Source of the DNA: Cytobacillus kochii
GTDB lineage: Bacteria > Bacillota > Bacilli > Bacillales > Cytobacillaceae
NCBI RefSeq assembly: GCF_020171845.1
Contig: NZ_JAIVAM010000021.1
Span: 1 to 42,417, forward strand
DNA length: 42,417 bases
Reading direction: 5' to 3'
The position numbers were made by a program, and so were the translations under genes. Each line of letters opens with the position of its first letter. The stretch's first letter is position 1. A model generated the notes under the pieces. The model made no database searches and was not told the origin of the DNA. It saw only the letters and a program-made list of their open reading frames with translations. Below are positions 6,949 to 15,775 of this stretch, piece by piece.

Positions 6949-8319
6949 TCATATAATTTTGTCCATCATGGTCGTTGCAATAGAGAAATAAATCAGTAGG
7001 CTAAGAATATCATTTAATGTAGTAATAAAAGGGCCGGATGCGATGGCTGGATCAATTTTTAAGCGGTTGATAATGAGCGGAACAACTGCTCCAATCACTG
7101 CGGCCATACTTAATGCTAAAAATAGTGAGGCACCGACGATAAAAGCAAGCAGCCAATTCCCTTGGTAGAATAGACCAATAATACCTGTTAATACGATCAT
7201 ACATACGACACCGAGCATCAAACCAGTACCCAATTCCCTTTTCACTATTTGCCATACACCGTTTTTCTCTACTGATCCAGTGGCTAATCCACGGACAGCC
7301 ACAGCTAATGATTGTGTCCCTGTGTTACCTGCCGTTCCCATAATCAATGGCATAAATGCAGCGAGGATGACAATTTGTTGTAAAGTTTCTTCAAAGCGAC
7401 CGATGATGTTAGCGGTAATCATACCGAAAAACATCAATAAAACAATCCACGGTGCACGCTTTTTTGCGGCACTAAAAGCCGTTAAGTTTAAATCTGTCGC
7501 CCCTTTAGAAGCAGCAAATTCTCCAAAATCATCATCTGTCTCTTCTTCTAGTACATCGATAACATCATCGACTGTAATAATACCGACAAGCTTTCCTTCT
7601 TTCCCAATGACAGGAACCGCTAGAAAATCATATTCTTTAATCAAACGTGCCACGTTTTCTTGATCTTCATTGACCGGTACAGAAACCACTTGTGTGCTCA
7701 TAATATCATCAATGATTTGATTAGGCTGTGCAATAATCAAATCTCTTAAGGAAACAACCCCAGCAAGACGCTCCTCTATATCGACGACGTATAAATAGTA
7801 AATCGTCTCAGCAGCCATTGCCGTTTCTCTTAGTTCTTCAATGACTTGGGCGGCAGTGGACTCAACTGAAATGCGAATGAATTCTTTCGTCATAATGGCA
7901 CCGGCCGTTCTCGGTGCATAAGTCATCAGCTCGATGACTTTATTGGCTTCTTCTTGATCCATGGATTGAAGGATATCATCTGCATTTTCTACTTCCATTT
8001 CAAGCAAAAAATCGGCCACGTCATCAGCAGACATATAATTAAACATCGCGACAGCATATTGAAAGCCTATATGAGTAAAAACCTCTGATTGATCCTCTAA
8101 GTCTAGCCCTTGGAAAATATCAGAGAACTCTTCGGGTGTCAGAAAAAGTAGTAATTGTTTTTGTAATGGCAGTTCCATTTCTTTAAACACTTCTACTTGG
8201 TCCGTCGGATGCAATTCAAGGAACGTCTCACGAAACATTTTCAAGTTACGTTCAGTGATATATTTTAATACTTGTTTTTGGTAATCTTTTTTTTGTTTTA
8301 ATTTTAATAATTGGTTCAT
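6949..8319 (-). CDS. mgtE: Magnesium transporter MgtE
   Basis: A magnesium channel/transporter of 456 aa. It has an N-terminal MgtE_N superhelical domain (about residues 20-130), a CBS pair (about 135-255, ending GIITVDDVIDVLEEE) that senses cytosolic Mg2+, a plug helix, and five transmembrane helices from about residue 285. The signature PLIMGTAGNTGTQSLAVAVRG is clear. Length is normal for the family. Start: ATG at 8319 with GGAGG nine bases upstream. Transcription is governed by the M-box riboswitch and terminator at 8480-8722, so the gene is expected to be on when Mg2+ is scarce. Confidence 0.95.
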   Translation of the reverse strand: MNQLLKLKQKKDYQKQVLKYITERNLKMFRETFLELHPTDQVEVFKEMELPLQKQLLLFLTPEEFSDIFQGLDLEDQSEVFTHIGFQYAVAMFNYMSADDVADFLLEMEVENADDILQSMDQEEANKVIELMTYAPRTAGAIMTKEFIRISVESTAAQVIEELRETAMAAETIYYLYVVDIEERLAGVVSLRDLIIAQPNQIIDDIMSTQVVSVPVNEDQENVARLIKEYDFLAVPVIGKEGKLVGIITVDDVIDVLEEETDDDFGEFAASKGATDLNLTAFSAAKKRAPWIVLLMFFGMITANIIGRFEETLQQIVILAAFMPLIMGTAGNTGTQSLAVAVRGLATGSVEKNGVWQIVKRELGTGLMLGVVCMIVLTGIIGLFYQGNWLLAFIVGASLFLALSMAAVIGAVVPLIINRLKIDPAIASGPFITTLNDILSLLIYFSIATTMMDKII

Positions 8320-8347
8320 TTCGACTCCTCCATTTCGGAAGAAGAGC

Positions 8348-8452
8348 CTATTTATTCTGTATAAGATGAGTGGTGCAGAACAAATACCCTCCTCTTTTCT
8401 CCCTATTGATCAATTCCTGTTTACTCGACCTCGGATTGGGAATACTATCCAT
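8348..8452 (-). CDS. Possible 34-aa leader ORF between M-box and mgtE
   Basis: An ATG at 8452 lies nine bases after a strong AAGGAGG and opens a frame of 34 codons (MDSIPNPRSSKQELINREKR and so on), ending in TAG at 8348-8350. It lies after the riboswitch terminator and 28 bases before mgtE, so it would be translated only on full-length mRNA. I do not recognise the peptide; it has no membrane segment. It could be a small protein or a leader peptide tuning mgtE translation, or a fortuitous frame with a good ribosome site. Confidence 0.45.
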   Translation of the reverse strand: MDSIPNPRSSKQELINREKRGGYLFCTTHLIQNK

Positions 8453-8479
8453 CCCGCACCACCTCCTTGTTTTTTTAAA

Positions 8480-8513
8480 ATGAAAAAGCACCTCCAACTA
8501 ACCGTGGAGGTGC
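8480..8513 (-). terminator. M-box expression-platform terminator
   Basis: A perfect 9-bp stem GCACCTCCA/TGGAGGTGC with an 8-base loop, followed by TTTTT on the minus strand. It lies about 50 bases after the M-box aptamer and would end transcription when Mg2+ is bound. Confidence 0.85.
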
Positions 8514-8564
8514 ATAAAATGCATAGAAAATACAACATGTACGCGTATTGTACAAGCAGTAATT

Positions 8565-8722
8565 ACCCCTCCATTCGTAGAGCTTTAGCACTGTACAGCA
8601 TAGGTAAATACCAGCTACATTAAAAACCACCTTATGTCGATGGTTCCTGTTGACCCATTGGCGTCTTTGGACATTTTTGGGCAGTAGCTTATCTCTATAC
8701 AGGAGCCTCACCTAACGAGGAT
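8565..8722 (-). ncRNA. M-box (ykoK leader) magnesium riboswitch
   Basis: The minus strand carries the highly conserved M-box core: CGTTAGGTGAGGCTCCTGTA, then GCTACTGCCCAAAAATGTC, AAAGACGCCAATGGGTCAAC, CATCGACATAAGGTG, TTTTTAATGTAGCTGG, and the closing CAGTGCTAAAGCTCTACGAA. These blocks match the Bacillus mgtE/ykoK leader nearly base for base from memory. The aptamer compacts on Mg2+ binding and frees the terminator downstream, repressing mgtE. The exact 5' and 3' ends are approximate. Confidence 0.95.
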
Positions 8723-8821
8723 TCATATGGATTGCCATGTTCACTTTACATCTAGTGTTACATTCTGTCAACACCTTTAGAAAAATTAATAAAGGTCCCC
8801 GTACAAGGGAACCTATTAGAT

Positions 8822-10249
8822 TTAAGCATAGTAGCCAATGATGGATTTAGGTTCTAAAAATTCTTCGATACCAAAGTCTCCCCATTCACGTCCAATGCCT
8901 GATTGTTTAAAGCCGCCAAACGGTGCTGAGAAATCAGTTTTTGAATTATTGACTTGGATTTGTCCAGCGCGAATGCCTTTGGCCACTTTTTGTAATGTGT
9001 CACGATCGCCACCGTAAACGTATCCAGCTAATCCATAAATGGTATCATTAGCGATTTCGATTGCTTCATCCAAGTTATCGTATGTGAGGATACTCATTAC
9101 TGGTCCAAAGATTTCTTCTTGGGCAATCGTCATATCGTTTTTCACATTTGTAAAAGCAGTGATTTTCGTATAATAACCTTTCTCCAGTCCTTCTGGTTTT
9201 CCAGGACCACCGGCAATTAATTCTGCACCTTCTTCTGATCCTTTTTTAATATACGATTGTACCCTTTCCCATTGATCTGCATCGACAAGAGGACCAACTT
9301 GAACATCTTGACTTGTTGGATCACCGACTGGGAAGTTTTCAATCACTTCTTTTACAGCCTCAACGAATTCATCATGCATTCCTTTTGGAATGAGTGTTCT
9401 TGTTGCCGCTGTACAAACTTGACCTGTATTTCCTGCGACGAGCGCAACGGCTGTTTTTGCCGCTCCTTTAATGTCTGCATCATCTAACACGATAAGTGGT
9501 GATTTTCCACCTAACTCAAGAGAAACTTTCTTGATAGTTGAAGCTGCGTTTTCCATAATTTTCTGTCCGACTTCACCAGATCCTGTAAAGGATACGAAAT
9601 CAATATCAGGATGTGAACTGATGCCATTGCCGATTGTTGAACCTGAACCTGTTACTAGGTTAAAGACACCTTTTGGCAAACCTGCCGCTTCGAAGATTTC
9701 GGCTAAAATCATCGCTGCAAATGGTGTATTAGATGCTGGTTTAAGCACTACGGTACTACCAGCAGCAAACGCACTTGCCAGTTTAGTAGAGGTTTGATTC
9801 GTAGGGAAGTTCCATGGTGTGATGAGTCCTGCTACACCAATCGATTCCTTGCGAACTAATGTGTTTCCTCGTTCTTCTTCAAATTTGAATGTTTTTAATT
9901 CCTCTACCGCTTGTTTAAAGTGTTGTAAACCCATTTGATAATGGACTTTATTGCTTCGCTTAACAGGAGAGCCTAGTTCTTCTGTAATCACTTCTATAAT
10001 ATCGTCTTTACGTTTTTCGTATTCTTGACAAATTCGCTCAAGTAACTCAATTCTTTCTTCCACTGATGTTTGAGAGAATGATGGAAATGCAGCTTTGGCC
10101 GCTGCCACTGCTTTATCTAAATCTTCTTCTGTTCCTGAACTAATTTTTCCCATTACTTCTTCCGTTGCTGGATTAATGACATCAATGGTTTTAGATCCCG
10201 TTGATGTGACCCATTCACCATTAATATAGTGCTTAGTATAATTTCGCAT
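8822..10249 (-). CDS. NAD(P)-dependent aldehyde dehydrogenase
   Basis: An enzyme of 475 aa in the ALDH superfamily that oxidises aldehydes to acids. The motifs are PWNFP with Asn147, the cofactor loop FTGSGEVG (221-228), Glu245 in LELGG as general base, Cys279 in GQVCT as nucleophile, EEIFGPV and [13 protein letters not shown] near the end. The substrate is not evident. I place the start at the ATG at 10,249, because the TTG at 10,261 is only one base from its Shine-Dalgarno and family members begin at MRNY. A sigma-B-type promoter lies about 40 bases upstream, pointing to general-stress expression. It is a single gene. Confidence 0.9.
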   Translation of the reverse strand: MRNYTKHYINGEWVTSTGSKTIDVINPATEEVMGKISSGTEEDLDKAVAAAKAAFPSFSQTSVEERIELLERICQEYEKRKDDIIEVITEELGSPVKRSNKVHYQMGLQHFKQAVEELKTFKFEEERGNTLVRKESIGVAGLITPWNFPTNQTSTKLASAFAAGSTVVLKPASNTPFAAMILAEIFEAAGLPKGVFNLVTGSGSTIGNGISSHPDIDFVSFTGSGEVGQKIMENAASTIKKVSLELGGKSPLIVLDDADIKGAAKTAVALVAGNTGQVCTAATRTLIPKGMHDEFVEAVKEVIENFPVGDPTSQDVQVGPLVDADQWERVQSYIKKGSEEGAELIAGGPGKPEGLEKGYYTKITAFTNVKNDMTIAQEEIFGPVMSILTYDNLDEAIEIANDTIYGLAGYVYGGDRDTLQKVAKGIRAGQIQVNNSKTDFSAPFGGFKQSGIGREWGDFGIEEFLEPKSIIGYYA

Positions 10250-10296
10250 AAGTATAATCAAGCTCCTTTAGGGATATTATTGATTCTACTTAACCC

Positions 10297-10321
10297 ATTC
10301 CCTTTCTCCCCTTTATTAAAC
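10297..10321 (-). promoter_or_regulatory. Candidate sigma-B promoter of the aldehyde dehydrogenase
   Basis: On the minus strand GTTTAA (10,316-10,321), a 13-bp spacer and GGGAAT (10,297-10,302). This matches the sigma-B consensus (GTTTaa, 12-15 bp, GGGWAW). Start point near 10,290. Confidence 0.6.
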
Positions 10322-10580
10322 ATGTCACATTCGTCATGTAACTACCAACTTTTCATCTGTATAACATTTATTCTTTAGGAAAAGATAGGGCTACGTGCTC
10401 GTCACGTAATATCGGTGTGGAGGGATGGACGTTGGAATTTATTGCTCATTTGATTCATCTAATCCAAAGATGGTTAGTGAAACTAAACTACTCTATCTAC
10501 AAGAGATCTAATCGCCTCCTAAGAATAAATAGAGCTAGGTCAATGGCGCAAAGTTAAACGTTCGGCCAATCACAGATAGT
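10322..10580. other. Intergenic region with one perfect palindrome
   Basis: About 260 bases without a convincing gene. The only marked structure is TACGTG-CTCGT-CACGTA at 10,392-10,408, a perfect 6-bp inverted repeat that could be an operator. Confidence 0.4.
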
Positions 10581-10614
10581 AAAAAGGTAAGCACCTTCTG
10601 ATGCTTACCTTTTT
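10581..10614. terminator. Bidirectional terminator after the DUF3231 gene
   Basis: A perfect 13-bp stem (AAAAAGGTAAGCA at 10,581-10,593 and its complement at 10,602-10,614) flanked by A and T runs on each strand. It overlaps the stop codon of the DUF3231 gene by two bases. Confidence 0.85.
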
Positions 10615-11632
10615 ATTCTTTTTCTTTACTTTTTGCCAGTTTTTCTTTATCCAACGTTCCAGGTGGTTGTTCAAGATAACCCAATTCCACCATTAAATTC
10701 GCTATATCCTTTGCATACTGACCCACTTCCATAGCTAAACGTTCATAATTGATGATCAGGTCATGCCTTTGACTTGCTGCAGCACCCGTCGCATAGTTTC
10801 CACTCCCGGCAGCTGTTAACATCCCTAATTGAAAAAGGATTAATTTATCCGAGAATACTTCGGCAGTTGAATTGGTAATACTAACATCTCCATCAATTGG
10901 TGCTTGAAGACCATTGTTAATCAAAGTAACAGCAAATAATTCCACATGTTTTTCTGAAATATCTTTGCCTTGTATACATATCTTTTGTACTTCTTTTCTT
11001 GGTGACATTTGGGCAAAGCTTGTAGCTAATTTTAACCCAACAACATTATTGAAAAAATTGAGATGGAGATGAGAAATTTCTACTACATTCAGTGCCCTTT
11101 TTCCTGCAAAAGGATTTAACCCTTTGAAATAACTTTTATCATCCACCATATCAATTTCTTTTGGATAAGGAATAACTGGCGATCGGACAAATACACCTTT
11201 ATTGATTTGGATTTCTGAACTTTGCTCAAATAAATCAGCTGTCGCAAAAAGTGCCTTATTAAAAAGCTTTCTTATATCTTTTCTTGCACTTAACGCAAGA
11301 AATCCACTATAACTAAGCATGCCAGCTTTAGCCATGTGATGAATATAGGTCAGCATAAATATATCTGTATAAACTTTCGGTGCATCTCTATTTACATCAG
11401 CAGCAGTAAAACCTTTAGGAATAGGTATTTTCTCTTGTACAAAAACACTTTTTACCTTTGCTATATGGTCTTCTGAAATCTGACAAGCAGTTTGTACTAG
11501 TTGAGATATCGTCTTATCCTCCACGGTTTCTCGCAAATAACTTAAAAACTGAACGGACATCGTATTTTGCATATAAGATGTCCACAAAGACGCTAACTCC
11601 GAAGAAGAAAGGTTAATCTTTTCTTCTGTCAT
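10613..11632 (-). CDS. DUF3231 family protein
   Basis: A protein of 339 aa made of two tandem four-helix, ferritin-like halves (about residues 5-165 and 175-325) typical of DUF3231, a family common in spore-forming Bacillaceae and distantly related to coat protein CotF. Recognisable stretches are LWTSYMQNTMSVQFLSYL and, in the second half, ISHLHLNFFNNVVGLKLATS. No catalytic residues can be assigned and no biochemical role is established. It has no signal peptide or membrane segment. The ATG at 11,632 is preferred over the upstream GTG because AAGGGA lies nine bases before it. Single gene with its own terminator. Confidence 0.8.
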   Translation of the reverse strand: MTEEKINLSSSELASLWTSYMQNTMSVQFLSYLRETVEDKTISQLVQTACQISEDHIAKVKSVFVQEKIPIPKGFTAADVNRDAPKVYTDIFMLTYIHHMAKAGMLSYSGFLALSARKDIRKLFNKALFATADLFEQSSEIQINKGVFVRSPVIPYPKEIDMVDDKSYFKGLNPFAGKRALNVVEISHLHLNFFNNVVGLKLATSFAQMSPRKEVQKICIQGKDISEKHVELFAVTLINNGLQAPIDGDVSITNSTAEVFSDKLILFQLGMLTAAGSGNYATGAAASQRHDLIINYERLAMEVGQYAKDIANLMVELGYLEQPPGTLDKEKLAKSKEKE

Positions 11633-11707
11633 GCGTGCACTTCCCTTCACAATATTCTGACCTTACTATTTGTTATTGAAAGGAGAATTATACCAAATAG
11701 GAAAATA

Positions 11708-11745
11708 AAAAAGCAGCTCACTTAAATTTTAAGTGAGCTGCTTTT
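11708..11745 (-). terminator. Terminator after murF
   Basis: A perfect 18-bp stem (11,709-11,726 with 11,728-11,745) with an almost loopless turn, T-rich on both outer sides. It directly follows the murF stop codon and can work in either direction. Confidence 0.9.
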
Positions 11746-11749
11746 AGAC

Positions 11750-13126
11750 TTAGATTAAGTTTTTCACTACTTCTTCTAATTTCATCTCCCTGGAACCCTT
11801 AAATAGAATGAGGGCTTCTTTCTTCACGATTTTATTTATAAATTGAACGATTTCCGATTTTGTATAAGGAGACACCACTTTGTCTTCCCCCATCATTTGT
11901 TTCGCTTCTTTAGCAATTGCAGAGGCTAATATTCCATATGTGACGACAAAATCAATTTCATTCGGGTCAATTGCCTTTGCCATTTGTTTATGGAGAGTTT
12001 CAGCACTATCACCTAGCTCTAGCATATCCCCTAGTACTAATATTTTCTGATGATAGCCATCCATTTCATGTACTGTTTCAATCGCAGCTTGTACAGAGTT
12101 CGGACTCGCATTCCAAGCATCGTTAATAATGGTGTATCCTTTTTTTGTTTGAATTGTTTCCATTCGCATGGCAGTCAAATCTAAATTCTTCAATCCAGCG
12201 ATAATGTTTTCAGGCGTCACTCCCAATTCAAGAGAGACAGCTACCGCTGCTAACGTATTTTTCACATTATGTTTACCAATAATCGATACCTTTAGATCTT
12301 TAAATGACTGCTCTCCTGCGATATCAAACTCAAGATATCTTTTGTATTCTTTTACTTTTTCATAGTAGTAATTATTCGTTACTTCATGACCGAATGTTTT
12401 AACACGCATGGGTAAATTCACATTCGCTAACGCCTGCTTTAAGTGAGCATCATCGCCATAGTATATAAATAAGCCACCATCTCTTAAACCATCAATAATT
12501 TCCAGTTTAGCATTGGCGATATTTTCTTCCGAACCTAGTGTCGCAATATGTGCCAAACCAACCATCGTAATAACTACAACATCAGGCTGAGCAATGGTTG
12601 ACAGACGATGAATTTGTCCCTTTTCACTCATACCCATTTCTAGAACAAGGACCTCTGTGCCTTCTTCGACATCAAGAATGGTAAGAGGCAACCCGATTTG
12701 GCTGTTTAAATTCCCTTTTGTCTTATGGACTTTATATGTCGTCTGTAAGATGGACTTAACCATATCCTTCGTTGTTGTTTTTCCATTACTCCCCGTTACA
12801 CCGACAACCTTCATATTTAATTGCTCACGATAAGCAGTTGCCAACTCTTGTAATGCTTGAAGTGGATCATCGACGTAAATCACAGGTACGCCTTCTGGTG
12901 GATGCTTATGCCCCTTCTTCCAAAGGGTTGCAGTAGCACCCCGATCAAAAGCCGTATTTACATAGTTATGACCATCATCAATTCTCATAATAGGAATAAA
13001 TAAATTCCCCTTATGTAATGTTCTTGTATCTATCGAAACCCCGTCAACACGGATATCAGCGTATTCTTCTTGCAGACCTGAACCATTTAACATATCCTGA
13101 ATTTCAACTAAACTTCGCTTTATCAT
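11750..13126 (-). CDS. murF: UDP-N-acetylmuramoyl-tripeptide--D-alanyl-D-alanine ligase
   Basis: A Mur ligase of 458 aa that adds D-Ala-D-Ala to the UDP-MurNAc-tripeptide, the last cytoplasmic step of peptidoglycan precursor synthesis. An N-terminal Mur_ligase domain carries SIDTRTLHKGNLFIP (31-45), the central ATPase has the P-loop TGSNGKTTTK (111-120) and EMGMSEKGQI, and the C-terminal domain contains INDAWNASPNSV and VLGDMLELG. Start: ATG at 13,126 with GGAGG seven bases before. In many Bacillaceae murF follows ddl; here it stands alone, so it could be a relocated single copy or a second copy. Confidence 0.92.
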   Translation of the reverse strand: MIKRSLVEIQDMLNGSGLQEEYADIRVDGVSIDTRTLHKGNLFIPIMRIDDGHNYVNTAFDRGATATLWKKGHKHPPEGVPVIYVDDPLQALQELATAYREQLNMKVVGVTGSNGKTTTKDMVKSILQTTYKVHKTKGNLNSQIGLPLTILDVEEGTEVLVLEMGMSEKGQIHRLSTIAQPDVVVITMVGLAHIATLGSEENIANAKLEIIDGLRDGGLFIYYGDDAHLKQALANVNLPMRVKTFGHEVTNNYYYEKVKEYKRYLEFDIAGEQSFKDLKVSIIGKHNVKNTLAAVAVSLELGVTPENIIAGLKNLDLTAMRMETIQTKKGYTIINDAWNASPNSVQAAIETVHEMDGYHQKILVLGDMLELGDSAETLHKQMAKAIDPNEIDFVVTYGILASAIAKEAKQMMGEDKVVSPYTKSEIVQFINKIVKKEALILFKGSREMKLEEVVKNLI

Positions 13127-13300
13127 CCTAAATCCTCCACAATGATTACTTACATCAAATTGTAGACCTTTTTGCAGAAAAAGAAAACTCTTTAGTAAGG
13201 TAAAGCTGAAATGTTTTAATAGATTTAACTTTTAGAAAAAAAACTCATCCATTCATGATAATATGGAATAAATTATCTAAAAAATACAAGGGGAGATTTT

Positions 13301-13708
13301 ATGGCTACACCTAAACATATTGTCTCAGCAGCAACGATTGTTTTAAACGATCATAATGAAATCCTACTCATCAAAGGGCCACTAAGAGGTTGGGAAATGC
13401 CTGGTGGACAAGTAGAAGAAGGTGAATCCATCACAGAGGCAGCCATCCGCGAAACAAAAGAAGAATCTGGAATCGACGTAGAGATCCTACGCTTCTGTGG
13501 CATCTTCCAAAACGTAGAAAAATCCATCTGTAACACCTTATTCCTTGCCAAACCTACCGGCGGAGAACCAACCACAAGCTCAGAAAGCTTAGCAGTTGGC
13601 TACTTCCCTATTGACCAGGCATTACAAATGATTGAATGGCAAAACTACAGGCAACGGGTGGAGTATTGTTTGGATGAAGGTAGGCACCCTTTTTTTGTCG
13701 ATTTTTAA
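13301..13708 (+). CDS. Nudix hydrolase
   Basis: A protein of 135 aa with a complete Nudix box: Gly36, Glu42, Arg50-Glu51, Glu54-Glu55, Gly57 (in GGQVEEGESITEAAIRETKE). Such enzymes hydrolyse nucleoside diphosphates linked to another group, with Mg2+ bound by the box glutamates. The substrate cannot be predicted from this sequence. Start: ATG with AGGGGAG about six bases upstream. It is transcribed alone, divergent from murF and convergent with the MFS gene, which ends 26 bases away. Confidence 0.9.
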   Translation: MATPKHIVSAATIVLNDHNEILLIKGPLRGWEMPGGQVEEGESITEAAIRETKEESGIDVEILRFCGIFQNVEKSICNTLFLAKPTGGEPTTSSESLAVGYFPIDQALQMIEWQNYRQRVEYCLDEGRHPFFVDF

Positions 13709-13733
13709 ACATATTGCGTTTTAACCTAACCTA

Positions 13734-14999
13734 CTATCTAGAGACTGATTTTAGGTTAGTTATATTTGTTTCTTCTTGTTCCTTTGCTATGCTTACTAAC
13801 CGCGCAAACAAAATAAAACTCACCCCGCCCATTAGACCAATTGCACCAGTAATAACAAGAGGCGGAACCCATTCACTTACAATGACAACGACACCTGCAG
13901 CACTGACACCTAAGAAAATGGCAACACCATACAGCGACATGTACGTACTTCTCGCATGATCAGGCACACTATTAGCGAGCAAGGTCTGCTGCATCGGGAT
14001 ATACATCATCTCACCAATTGATGCGAGGAACATAGCAACAATAAGCAGCATGGGAATGGTTGTAAAGCTAAGAACTGTATAACCGGTGAAAAACAGCAAA
14101 AGTCCAACCAAAAATGTCACACGTTCCTTCCATCTTTTTATGAGTGTAATTACAACGAACGTAAGAGCAACAACAAGTATAGTATTTTCTGTCTTCAAAA
14201 ATCCTAGTAGATTCACACCATCTACCTCCATAGGAATGGCGGTAATGATCTGTACTGGATTTGGGAGCTGTTCTTTTAAACGAATACCAATATAATTCGT
14301 TAATTGTTCCTCCACTGCTACAATTAATACACTAGCAAAAATAAATATGATAAAAAATTTATGCTTTAATATATTTAAATACTCTTTATACACTTGAATC
14401 GTTTGACTACTTTTTTGCCGCTGTACGTTAGGTTGATAGGTTTCTTTAATAAACACCTTTGTCATCAAAATAGAAAGTAAGGACACAAGAGCTGCACTAA
14501 GGAGTAGTAAGACAAGGTGGGAAAAAAAGAAGAAAGCGCCGACCATACTACCAATAGCAATCCCTAAATTTCGAACCCAATAAGCATAAGTGTAAATTAT
14601 TTTTCTTTCTTCAGGGGAACTCACATCAATGATTAATGCTTGATAGGCTGGATTGACGAGACCTGTGCTAAATTGAATGATCATAAAAAATAGAAAAGTG
14701 ATGTAAGGATAGGCACCAACGGATGTATTGGCAACTGCCGCACCTATATACCCTATAAATACAAACAGTTCTGCAAGCAATATTACCTTCCTTCTCCCTA
14801 CTCTGTCTGAAGTAAATCCACCTAATAAGGTGCCTAAAACACTTGCCAACATCACACATAGAAATAGAACACCTGTCAGGGCCCTCCCAACTTCTTCAGC
14901 AAAATAAATAATGATATAAGGTAAAATCGCCATTGTTGAAATAGATGAAATGAATTGCAACAGTAATCTAATACGGATGGCTGGGTGCAGATTTTTCAT
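13734..14999 (-). CDS. MFS transporter, probable drug-efflux type
   Basis: A major facilitator superfamily permease of 421 aa with about 12 hydrophobic segments. The loop 2-3 motif GGFTSDRVGRRKVILLAE is the MFS motif A. It resembles proton-driven multidrug exporters; the substrate is unknown. The ATG at 14,999 is chosen because AGAGGAGG lies eight bases upstream; an ATG twelve codons earlier is embedded in the operator. A palindrome TGATTGATTAATCAATCA lies 22 bases upstream and recurs before the neighbouring TetR gene, so the TetR protein almost surely represses it. Confidence 0.85.
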   Translation of the reverse strand: MKNLHPAIRIRLLLQFISSISTMAILPYIIIYFAEEVGRALTGVLFLCVMLASVLGTLLGGFTSDRVGRRKVILLAELFVFIGYIGAAVANTSVGAYPYITFLFFMIIQFSTGLVNPAYQALIIDVSSPEERKIIYTYAYWVRNLGIAIGSMVGAFFFFSHLVLLLLSAALVSLLSILMTKVFIKETYQPNVQRQKSSQTIQVYKEYLNILKHKFFIIFIFASVLIVAVEEQLTNYIGIRLKEQLPNPVQIITAIPMEVDGVNLLGFLKTENTILVVALTFVVITLIKRWKERVTFLVGLLLFFTGYTVLSFTTIPMLLIVAMFLASIGEMMYIPMQQTLLANSVPDHARSTYMSLYGVAIFLGVSAAGVVVIVSEWVPPLVITGAIGLMGGVSFILFARLVSIAKEQEETNITNLKSVSR

Positions 15000-15018
15000 A
15001 CAAATTCCTCCTCTTTTT

Positions 15019-15040
15019 AATGATTGATTAATCAATCATT
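15019..15040. promoter_or_regulatory. TetR operator, copy 1 (before the MFS gene)
   Basis: A 22-bp perfect palindrome with the core TGATTGATTAATCAATCA at 15,021-15,038. The same 18-bp core occurs at 15,708-15,725 before the tetR gene. Confidence 0.82.
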
Positions 15041-15086
15041 ATTGAAGCGAATGAGAAGACTTCCCTAACCGGAAAGCCTTTATCTG

Positions 15087-15689
15087 TTACTCTTCAGTTG
15101 GTGCAAAAAGATTTAGTGCAGTGACAGCATATTGTTCCCACACATCACTATAGCGATTATCAGTTGAATTTAAACGAACGCCTATTAAGAGACTCGTATA
15201 CAATGTAGCAACAATAAGCGGATCTTGTTTCTTAAACACCCCTATTTGCTGCCCGTTTTGTACCAATTGTCCGACCTTCCCACGAAATACATCATGGAAC
15301 TCATCTAATTCCTTAAACACATCAGCATACCGTTCATGCTGTCCCACAACTTGTACAACCAATTGCAAATAACGATTCATTTCTGCAAATGCTCTAAAAT
15401 GCTCTCTTAACATCTGTTTTGTTTCCAATAAAGGATCAGCAGACGTCTCATCAAAAAATAAAACGCGCTCCTTCAATTCTGCTAATGGTTCAACAACAAC
15501 AGTATAAAACAATGCTTCCTTATCTTTAAAATAAGTAAACACACTACCAAAACTAACATTAGCAGCAACAGAAACCTTCTTAATTGTCGTACCCTCATAC
15601 CCTTCAGTCGCAAATAACCCCATAGCCGCTTCAAGAATCTTCTTTTTCCGGAGCTCCATATTTTGAATTTGTTTTTCCGATAATGGCAT
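15087..15689 (-). CDS. TetR/AcrR-family transcriptional repressor
   Basis: A protein of 200 aa. The N-terminal TetR helix-turn-helix is clear (KILEAAMGLFATEGYEGTTI, then KVSVAANVSFGSVFTYFKDKEALF, about residues 17-62). The remainder is the all-helical ligand-binding and dimer domain. Start: ATG at 15,689. Identical 18-bp palindromes lie just upstream of this gene and of the MFS gene 87 bases downstream, so it should repress both itself and the pump until a ligand of the pump binds. Confidence 0.9.
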   Translation of the reverse strand: MPLSEKQIQNMELRKKKILEAAMGLFATEGYEGTTIKKVSVAANVSFGSVFTYFKDKEALFYTVVVEPLAELKERVLFFDETSADPLLETKQMLREHFRAFAEMNRYLQLVVQVVGQHERYADVFKELDEFHDVFRGKVGQLVQNGQQIGVFKKQDPLIVATLYTSLLIGVRLNSTDNRYSDVWEQYAVTALNLFAPTEE

Positions 15690-15705
15690 TTAAACACCTT
15701 CTATA

Positions 15706-15726
15706 AATGATTGATTAATCAATCAT
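15706..15726. promoter_or_regulatory. TetR operator, copy 2 (before tetR)
   Basis: The core palindrome TGATTGATTAATCAATCA is at 15,708-15,725, about 19 bases upstream of the TetR start codon. It is identical to the copy before the MFS gene. Confidence 0.82.
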
Positions 15727-15775
15727 CGATTATTTTATATTTATATTATACCATTTACCAACTTATGTGAAGTGA

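Noticed and set aside
7280..7663. 127-codon plus-strand frame inside mgtE
   Set aside because: Antisense shadow without initiation signals.
9471..9797. 108-codon plus-strand frame inside the aldehyde dehydrogenase gene
   Set aside because: Antisense shadow of the dehydrogenase; no ribosome site.
10392..10408. Possible riboswitch or small RNA around the TACGTG/CACGTA palindrome
   Set aside because: Only one short dyad is visible and there is no promoter-terminator pair around it.
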